Assembly: GCA_963698565.1 (NCBI GenBank)
Contig: CAVORH010000003.1
Span: 1 to 64,000, forward strand
Length of the DNA stretch: 64,000 bases
Direction: 5' to 3'
DNA from: Sva-07 sp963698565
Lineage (GTDB): Bacteria > Actinomycetota > Acidimicrobiia > Acidimicrobiales > Ilumatobacteraceae
A model generated the notes under the pieces. The model was given only the letters and a program-made list of their open reading frames with translations, ran no database searches and was not told the origin of the DNA. A program made the translations under genes and the position numbers. Positions 56,874-64,000 of the stretch are shown here, piece by piece. Every line of letters starts with the position of its first letter. The first letter of the stretch is position 1.

Positions 56874-58607
56874 GTGATCGAGTACGCCTTCGACCGGTTC
56901 CTCCGCTACCACGAACTCGTGGCGTGGCTCGATCAACTCGCAGCGGCCAACCCGGGCCTCGTCTCGGTCGAGACCTACGGCCGGTCGTACGAGGGCCGTG
57001 ACCTGTTGCTCGTGACGGTCACCGACTCCGCGACCGGCACCCATGACTCGAAGCCGGCACACTGGATCGACGCCAGCATCCACGCGGTGGAGTTGACGGC
57101 GACCGTGGCTGCCTGCCGCCTGCTCCAGCGTCTCGTCGACGGACATCGTTCCGGCGACGAGACGATCACGCGTGCGTTGCGCACCCGAACGTTCTACGTC
57201 GTCCCGCGTGTGAACCCCGACGGGGCCGAGTGGGTGCTCGCCGACCGCCCGCGCTTTCGCCGGTCGAGCGTGCGGCCCTGGCCGTTCGCCGACGCGCACC
57301 GTTGGCCGGGCCTCCACGAGGAGGACGTCGACGGCGACGGGCGGATCCTCCAGATGCGCTTCCCCGACCCCGACGGCCCGTGGATGCCGCACCCCGACGA
57401 CGCCCGCGTCCTGATCCCGGTGCCGATCACCGGTGCCCCGGCGGGCACTCCCCGCTACCGGGTGCTCGACGAAGGAGTGATCGAGGACTTCGACGGCTTC
57501 AGTGTGCCGGCCCCACCGGCACCCGAGGGGCTCGACCTCAACCGCAACTTCCCCGCCGGCTGGGGGGCCAAGGTGCCGGGCGCCGGTGACCATCCACTGT
57601 CCGAACCCGAGATCGACGCGCTGGTTCGCGCGATCGTCGCCCGGCCGAACATCTGCGGCTTCAACGCCTTCCACACCAGCGGCGGTGTGATCCTGCGACC
57701 CTCGTCGACCCGGCCCGACTCGAAGTTGCCGCCAGGCGACGTGTGGACCTGGAAGCAGCTGGCCGCGATCGGAACCGAACTCACCGGGTATCCGTCGCAC
57801 TCGGTGTACGAGGACTTCACCTGGGACCCGACGCAGACGATGAGCGGAGCATCCGATGACTGGGCGTACGAGCACCTCGGCGTGTTCGGATGGACCACCG
57901 AGTTCTGGGACATCATCCACGCCGCGACCGGCGTGAAGCAGTCGACCCACTTCTGGTACACCGGCCCGACCGACGCCGAACGGCTCGCCGTGGCGCACTG
58001 GCTCGACGCCTTGCCCGACGACGGCGCACGCACGCGGGGGTTCGTCGACTGGTATCCGTTCGAACACCCGCAGCTCGGGCCGGTGGAACTCGGCGGCTGG
58101 AACCAGCTGCACTCGTGGACCAATCCGCCGCGGCACCTGCTGTGTGACGAGGTCGACCGTCATGCCGACTTCGCGGTGGCCCAGGCGCTGGCCGCACCTC
58201 GTGTCGAGATCCGCCACTCGAGTGTCGAGGCGGTCGGTGACGGAACCTGGCGGGTGACGATCGGCGTCGCCAACACGGGTTGGCTCCCCACGACCGTGTC
58301 GGCGCACGCCCGAACCCACGATCTCGTGCGACCGATCGTCGCCGACGTTCACGCCGCGCCCGCCTCCGGCGGAGGCGTCGAGGTGCTCGATGGTTCGCGG
58401 CGACGCACGCTCGGTCAGCTCGCGGGGAGTTCGGCTGCACGGTTCACGAACGCGACGGAAGGCACCCCCGACCGCACGACGTGCAGCTGGCTCGTGCGAG
58501 CATCGACGGGGACCGAACTCGTCGTGTCGGTCCGTCACGATCGTGGTGGCAACGACTCGATGACCCTGCGTCTCGGCGATTCGGCGAGAGCGGGTTCCAC
58601 GACGTGA
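56874..58607 (+). CDS. M14-family zinc carboxypeptidase
   Basis: 577 residues from GTG 56874 (IEYAFDRFLRYHELVAWLDQL). Zinc ligands and catalytic residues of the M14 family are seen: DASIHAVELTA (His-X2-Glu, ~70), FYVVPRVNPDGAEWV, LDLNRNFPAGWG with the substrate-binding Asn-Arg (~225), FNAFHTSGGVILRP with the third ligand (~265), and FGWTTEFWDI with the catalytic Glu (~345). About 190 further residues form a C-terminal beta domain. No signal peptide is visible, so it should be cytoplasmic. The family removes C-terminal residues from peptides or processes related amide bonds. The stop overlaps the transporter start by four bases (GTGA). Confidence 0.9.
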   Translation: MIEYAFDRFLRYHELVAWLDQLAAANPGLVSVETYGRSYEGRDLLLVTVTDSATGTHDSKPAHWIDASIHAVELTATVAACRLLQRLVDGHRSGDETITRALRTRTFYVVPRVNPDGAEWVLADRPRFRRSSVRPWPFADAHRWPGLHEEDVDGDGRILQMRFPDPDGPWMPHPDDARVLIPVPITGAPAGTPRYRVLDEGVIEDFDGFSVPAPPAPEGLDLNRNFPAGWGAKVPGAGDHPLSEPEIDALVRAIVARPNICGFNAFHTSGGVILRPSSTRPDSKLPPGDVWTWKQLAAIGTELTGYPSHSVYEDFTWDPTQTMSGASDDWAYEHLGVFGWTTEFWDIIHAATGVKQSTHFWYTGPTDAERLAVAHWLDALPDDGARTRGFVDWYPFEHPQLGPVELGGWNQLHSWTNPPRHLLCDEVDRHADFAVAQALAAPRVEIRHSSVEAVGDGTWRVTIGVANTGWLPTTVSAHARTHDLVRPIVADVHAAPASGGGVEVLDGSRRRTLGQLAGSSAARFTNATEGTPDRTTCSWLVRASTGTELVVSVRHDRGGNDSMTLRLGDSARAGSTT

Positions 58608-60403
58608 CGACCGACGCGTGGATCACGTTGGTGGTCCTCGTCGTCACGTTCGGCGTGCTCGCATTCGACCGTCTCCCCGCCGCGGCGGCCATGGGGGCTG
58701 CGGTCGGCGCGCTCCTCCTCCTCGGTGTCGTCGATCAGAGCCAGGCGCTCTCGGGGCTGTCGTCGTCGGCCCCGGTGACGATCGCCGCGCTGTACGTGCT
58801 CGCCGGCGCGGCCACGGTGACCGGTGCGCTGTCGCCGTTGATCGACCGTGTGCTCGCCGGACGTTCCGAACCGGGTGACGGCGGCGTCGACCAGCGCTCC
58901 CGCCGTCGTCTCGGCCGGCTCGCCGTTGCGACGGGGGCGTTGTCCGCGGTGCTTCCCAACACGCCGCTGGTCGCACTGGCCGCACCGCGTGTCGTCACCT
59001 GGTGCCGGCGCGCGGGGGTGTCGTCGTCGCCGTACCTGATGCCGATGTCCTACGCCGCCGTGTTCGGGGGTGTCGTCACCGTGATCGGCACGTCGACGAA
59101 CCTCGTCGTGTCGGACCTGCTCGTCGCCCAGGGTGAGCAACCACTCGGGGTGTTCGAGATCACGGGCGTGGGCCTGCCCGTCGCCGTGATCGGTGTCGCC
59201 GTGCTCGTGCTGACCGCCCCTCGCCTGCTTCGCCATGGTCGTCCGTCGGTCGAGTCGGATCCGGCAGCCGCGGTCCAGCCGTACACGATCGCGCTCGCGG
59301 TCGAGCCCGGCGGTCCGCTCGTCGGCCGCACGGTCGAGGCGGCCGGCCTGCGGCACCTGCAGGGCGTCTTCCTCGCCGGTGTCGAGCGGGCCGGGACCGT
59401 CGTGCCCGCCCGGCCGAGCACGGTGCTCGGCTCGGGCGACGTCTGCTACTTCGCAGGCGATGTCGTCGACGTGGTCGACCTGCTCGAGGTGAACGGTTTC
59501 GTGAGCGCCGAGCATGCACACCTGGTCGGTGCCGCCGACCGCCCCGATGCCGGCCTGTTCGAGGCGGTCGTGTCGGAACGGTCCGACCTCGCCGGCGCCA
59601 CGTTGCGCGACGCCGGGTTCCGGGCGCGCTACGACGCGGCAGTGCTCGCGATCCGTCGCCACGACGACGATCTCCCGGGCAAGCTCGGCACGGTCGTGTT
59701 GCGCCCGGGAGACGTGCTGCTGGTGCTCGCGACGCCGGAGTTCGAGCGGGTGTGGCGCGGCCACGGCGACTTCAGCGTGATCGCCTCGCTCGATGCCCCG
59801 CCGCCGGTTCGTCGTGATCGTTCGTCGTTCGTGATCGTCGCGATCCTCGCACTGGTGGCATCGGTGGTGACCGGCCTCCTCGATCTGATGGAGGCGTCCC
59901 TGCTCGCAGCGGTGGCACTCCTCGCGCTGCGGGTGATCAGCGTGACCGAGGCTCGTCGAGCGGTGAACCTCAACGTCGTGCTGACGATCGCGATGTCGAT
60001 CAGTCTGGGCACCGCCGTCGCGGTCAGCGGCCTGGCCGCGGAGATGGCGACACTCCTCGGGAACCTCGGCGACCCGTTCGGCGACACCGGTCGACTGGTC
60101 GCCGTGCTCGCCACGACGATGGTGCTCACCGAACTGCTGTCGAACAACGCGGCGGCAGCGCTGATGCTGCCGGTGGCGACCGCCACGGCGATCGAGGCCG
60201 GTCTGGACCCGCGCTCGATGGCGATCGTCGTCCTGATCGGTGCGTCGTGTTCGTTCCTCTCGCCGATCGGGTACCAGACCAACCTGATGGTGTACGGCCT
60301 CGGCGGGTACCGGTTCCGTGACTTCACCCTGGTCGGTGCTCCGCTCAGCCTCGTCACGTTGCTCGTCACGCCGGTGGTGGTCCCGCTCGTTCTCGGTCTC
60401 TGA
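58604..60403 (+). CDS. DASS/SLC13-type anion transporter with TrkA-C domains
   Basis: 599 residues from GTG 58604. Membrane helices occupy both ends (WITLVVLVVTFGVLAFDRLP; MGAAVGALLLLGVV ... VILIGASCSFLSPIGYQTNLMVYG), with the family TSTNLVVSDLL and SNNAAAALMLPVA re-entrant motifs (~165 and ~510). Between them two TrkA-C/RCK_C domains are inserted (VGRTVEAAGLRHLQGVFLAG; LAGATLRDAGFRARYDAAVL). This is the layout of the sodium:sulfate or dicarboxylate transporters that bind a cytosolic regulator. It is coupled to the M14 peptidase upstream, so it may move a product of that enzyme; the substrate is not predictable. Confidence 0.9.
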   Translation: MTTDAWITLVVLVVTFGVLAFDRLPAAAAMGAAVGALLLLGVVDQSQALSGLSSSAPVTIAALYVLAGAATVTGALSPLIDRVLAGRSEPGDGGVDQRSRRRLGRLAVATGALSAVLPNTPLVALAAPRVVTWCRRAGVSSSPYLMPMSYAAVFGGVVTVIGTSTNLVVSDLLVAQGEQPLGVFEITGVGLPVAVIGVAVLVLTAPRLLRHGRPSVESDPAAAVQPYTIALAVEPGGPLVGRTVEAAGLRHLQGVFLAGVERAGTVVPARPSTVLGSGDVCYFAGDVVDVVDLLEVNGFVSAEHAHLVGAADRPDAGLFEAVVSERSDLAGATLRDAGFRARYDAAVLAIRRHDDDLPGKLGTVVLRPGDVLLVLATPEFERVWRGHGDFSVIASLDAPPPVRRDRSSFVIVAILALVASVVTGLLDLMEASLLAAVALLALRVISVTEARRAVNLNVVLTIAMSISLGTAVAVSGLAAEMATLLGNLGDPFGDTGRLVAVLATTMVLTELLSNNAAAALMLPVATATAIEAGLDPRSMAIVVLIGASCSFLSPIGYQTNLMVYGLGGYRFRDFTLVGAPLSLVTLLVTPVVVPLVLGL

Positions 60404-60485
60404 GGCCGCGCCGGGACGAGCGCTGGGGTCGGCGTCACCCCGACGGCCCTGGCGGGAGCGACGGTCGTGGTAGCAGGATGGTGGG

Positions 60486-60905
60486 ATGAGCGATCAGCGC
60501 GACCCGGATCCACAGCTGTTGGCGGCGGCGATCGCTGCTCACGAGCGGGCGTACTGCCCGTATTCGCACTACCGGGTGGGCGCTGCGATCCGGACCGCCT
60601 CGGGTGCGGTGATCGCCGGGTGCAACGTGGAGAACGCCGCGTATCCCCTCGGTTCGTGCGCCGAAGCGGGCGCGATCGCCGCGATGGTCCTCGCCGGCGA
60701 GCGTTCGATCGTCGAGATCGTGGTGGTGACCGACGGCGACGAGCCCGGAACCCCGTGCGGCGGGTGCCGTCAGCGCATTCGCGAGTTCGCGGGCCCGGCG
60801 GTCGCGGTGCATGCCGTGGCCGCGTCGGGGCCCACGGTGTCGATGACGGTGGGTGACCTGCTGCCGCACTCGTTCGGTCCGGAGTTCCTCGACCACGACC
60901 ACTGA
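60486..60905 (+). CDS. cdd: Cytidine deaminase
   Basis: 139 residues from ATG 60486. The zinc site is complete: CAEAGAIAAM with Cys and catalytic Glu (~58) and PCGGCRQRIREF with two cysteines (~93). CNVENAAYPLG and YSHYRVGAAIRT are the substrate-binding segments of the tetrameric class. It deaminates cytidine and deoxycytidine to uridine and deoxyuridine for salvage. It is a single gene, standing just before the dnaK regulatory region. Confidence 0.96.
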   Translation: MSDQRDPDPQLLAAAIAAHERAYCPYSHYRVGAAIRTASGAVIAGCNVENAAYPLGSCAEAGAIAAMVLAGERSIVEIVVVTDGDEPGTPCGGCRQRIREFAGPAVAVHAVAASGPTVSMTVGDLLPHSFGPEFLDHDH

Positions 60906-60912
60906 TCGATAA

Positions 60913-60933
60913 CTTGAGTCGATCCGACTCAAG
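60913..60933. promoter_or_regulatory. HAIR element (HspR operator) upstream of dnaK
   Basis: CTTGAGT (60913-60919), seven bases, ACTCAAG (60927-60933) is a perfect match to the HAIR consensus CTTGAGT-N7-ACTCAAG bound by the HspR repressor. It is 120 bases before dnaK. In actinobacteria HspR, usually encoded after dnaJ, represses this operon with DnaK as co-repressor; here hspR would lie beyond the window. Confidence 0.92.
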
Positions 60934-60949
60934 AAACCTATCATCAGAG

Positions 60950-60978
60950 TTGCCGTCCAGGTGAACGCTCCGTATCAT
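60950..60978 (+). promoter_or_regulatory. Likely vegetative promoter of the dnaK operon
   Basis: TTGCCG (60950-60955), 17 bases, TATCAT (60973-60978) fits a housekeeping promoter with one or two changes in each hexamer. It lies 17 bases downstream of the HAIR element, so HspR bound there could hinder polymerase. Confidence 0.6.
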
Positions 60979-61053
60979 GGTCACCCGGCGGGCGTGTCAC
61001 GCTCGCAAGGTTCTCATCCCCCAGCAACACGTCACCCGCAAGAGGAGCACACC

Positions 61054-62907
<1,854 letters not shown>

Positions 62908-62914
62908 GGCGGTC

Positions 62915-63547
62915 ATGGACGGCGACATGGTCGACCCGCCCGAGAAGGCAGACCCGTCCGACGTCTCGAACGACGAGTTCGAGACGTCGGCGGCGGCGTC
63001 AGCAGACGATGAGTTCGACGACCTCGTCGAGCGGGCCAGCGAGATCGACGACGTGACCGACTCGATGCGGCGCCCCGCCGAACCCGGCGACGACTTCGAC
63101 GCGATCGTCGGCGAGATCGACTACTCCGATGTCGACGTACCCGCACTGCTCGCCGAGCGTGAGGAGTACAAGGGCCTCGCTCAACGGGTCCAGGCCGACT
63201 TCGACAACTACCGGCGTCGGGCGGCGGCGCAGTCGCTCGCCGAGGCCGACCGGGCATCGGGTCGGCTCGCCGAGGCGTTGCTCCCGGTGCTCGACGCCGC
63301 CGAGGCGGCGTACCTGCGTCACCCCGAGGAGGTCGGCCCGCTGCTCAACCAGATGCTGGTCGAGCTGAAGAAGCACGGACTCGAAACCCTCGATCTCGAG
63401 GACAAGCCGTTCGACCCCGAGTTCGCCGAGGCGGTGGCCCACGAGCCGGGCGACGGAGGCGAGCCGATCGTCGCCGAGGTGTTGCGCAGCGGCTACACCT
63501 GGAAGGGCAAGGTCCTGCGCGCCGCCATGGTCAAGACCAGGGACTGA
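62915..63547 (+). CDS. grpE: Nucleotide exchange factor GrpE
   Basis: 210 residues from ATG 62915. A long acidic N-terminal region (about 80 residues rich in Asp and Glu) leads into the coiled-coil and head of GrpE: LLAEREEYKGLAQRVQADFD, YRRRAAAQSLAEADRASGRL, ALLPVLDAAEAAYLRH, and the C-terminal EPIVAEVLRSGYTWKGKVLR beta domain. It releases ADP from DnaK. Seven bases separate it from dnaK, so it is co-transcribed. Confidence 0.95.
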   Translation: MDGDMVDPPEKADPSDVSNDEFETSAAASADDEFDDLVERASEIDDVTDSMRRPAEPGDDFDAIVGEIDYSDVDVPALLAEREEYKGLAQRVQADFDNYRRRAAAQSLAEADRASGRLAEALLPVLDAAEAAYLRHPEEVGPLLNQMLVELKKHGLETLDLEDKPFDPEFAEAVAHEPGDGGEPIVAEVLRSGYTWKGKVLRAAMVKTRD

Positions 63548-63597
63548 GTACTCAGCGGGACTGACCCCTGATGTGATCCGAGAGGAGGTGATCACCG

Positions 63598-64000
63598 ATG
63601 ACTGCACAACGTGAATGGTTCGAGAAGGACTACTACCAGACGCTGGGCGTCGAGAAGGGCGCGACCGCCAAGGAGATCACCAAGGCGTATCGCAAGCTCG
63701 CCCGCGACCTCCACCCCGACAAGAACCCTGGCGACGCCGTCGCCGAGGAGAAGTTCAAGGACCTCGCCGCCGCCTACGACGTCCTCGGCGACGAGGCCAA
63801 GCGCAAGGAGTACGACGAGGTCCGTGCGATGGGGCCGATGGCCGGCATGGGCGGACGCGGAGCACCCGGCGCCGGAGGGTTCACCTTCAACGTCGAGGAC
63901 ATGGGTGGTGGCGGTCTCGGCGACCTCTTCGGCAACATGTTCGGCCGCGGCGCTCCGGGGCGAGGCCGGGGCGGTGCAGCATCCGGCGTCGGTCCCCGGC
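63598..64000 (+). CDS. dnaJ: Chaperone protein DnaJ (5' part, runs off the window)
   Basis: The first ~134 residues from ATG 63598 behind a textbook AGGAGG ribosome binding site nine bases upstream. The J domain is complete: DYYQTLGVEKGATAKEITKA, YRKLARDLHPDKNPGD with the HPD motif that stimulates DnaK, and KFKDLAAAYDVLGDEAKRKE. A Gly-rich linker (GGMGGRGAPGAGGFTFN...) begins at about residue 85 and the sequence ends inside it, before any zinc-binding domain could be seen. It is the third gene of the dnaK operon; hspR probably follows beyond the edge. Confidence 0.95.
   Translation, partial: MTAQREWFEKDYYQTLGVEKGATAKEITKAYRKLARDLHPDKNPGDAVAEEKFKDLAAAYDVLGDEAKRKEYDEVRAMGPMAGMGGRGAPGAGGFTFNVEDMGGGGLGDLFGNMFGRGAPGRGRGGAASGVGPR

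Noticed and set aside
60404..60485. Terminator hairpin after the anion transporter
   Set aside because: Only short, imperfect GGGGTCGG/CACCCCGAC pairing is present; not strong enough to call.

Overview
The window is 64 kb of high-GC DNA that reads like the chromosome of an actinobacterium, most likely class Acidimicrobiia (Ilumatobacter-like; this placement is inferred). Supporting signs are a TreS-maltokinase fusion with GlgE, a DUF222/HNH endonuclease, a dnaK-grpE-dnaJ operon behind a perfect HspR (HAIR) site, an Rv0338c-like iron-sulfur oxidoreductase, frequent GTG starts, ATGA/GTGA stop-start overlaps and apparently leaderless promoters. The first ~5.5 kb is full of single-base frameshifts across three otherwise well-conserved genes (sulfatase, cation/proton antiporter, lipoprotein). 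The damage fades with distance from the left edge, so it looks like low-quality sequence at a contig end rather than true decay.

Layout: 1-5.5 kb, frameshifted genes. 5.5-14.2 kb, a carotenoid oxygenase, an AraC regulator followed by an Hsp31-like protein and a short-chain dehydrogenase, an FtsX/MacB-type ABC exporter pair and a TrmO-like protein. 14.4-17.3 kb, a 2.7-kb cassette (zinc alcohol dehydrogenase plus divergent AraC regulator) bracketed by direct repeats made from the 3' half of tRNA-Gly(CCC). 17.5-25.4 kb, a general stress locus: dcd, a CsbD-like protein, a GAF-SpoIIE phosphatase, two RsbW-like kinases, a SigB/SigF-type sigma factor, a flavin disulfide reductase, Dps, a STAS antagonist, a small stress-like protein, a LuxR regulator and a 25-residue membrane peptide. 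Eight promoters here fit GTTT-N15/16-GGG(T/A)AC or a one-base variant, the type such sigma factors recognise, and five lie exactly 9 bases from the start codon.

25.5-33.8 kb holds a DEAD-box helicase, an amidohydrolase, a proline-rich lipoprotein, a secreted phosphoesterase fused to a GH114-type glycosidase, and a receiver/histidine kinase/NarL-type set. 33.9-50.7 kb is a large glycogen-maltoside-trehalose cluster: treY on the + strand facing a minus-strand operon glgX-glgE-treS/mak-malQ-glgB-treZ-ndh, in which every junction after glgX-glgE overlaps by 1-8 bases. Together these genes interconvert trehalose, maltose-1-phosphate and branched alpha-glucan. 50.7-60.9 kb carries an HNH protein, the membrane iron-sulfur oxidoreductase, a cyclic-nucleotide-binding protein, gpmA, an alpha/beta hydrolase, an M14 carboxypeptidase with a coupled transporter, and cytidine deaminase. 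The window closes with dnaK, grpE and the start of dnaJ.

The most interesting signals are the leaderless stress regulon encoded around its own sigma factor, the tRNA-Gly-bounded cassette, and the phosphoesterase-GH114 fusion.
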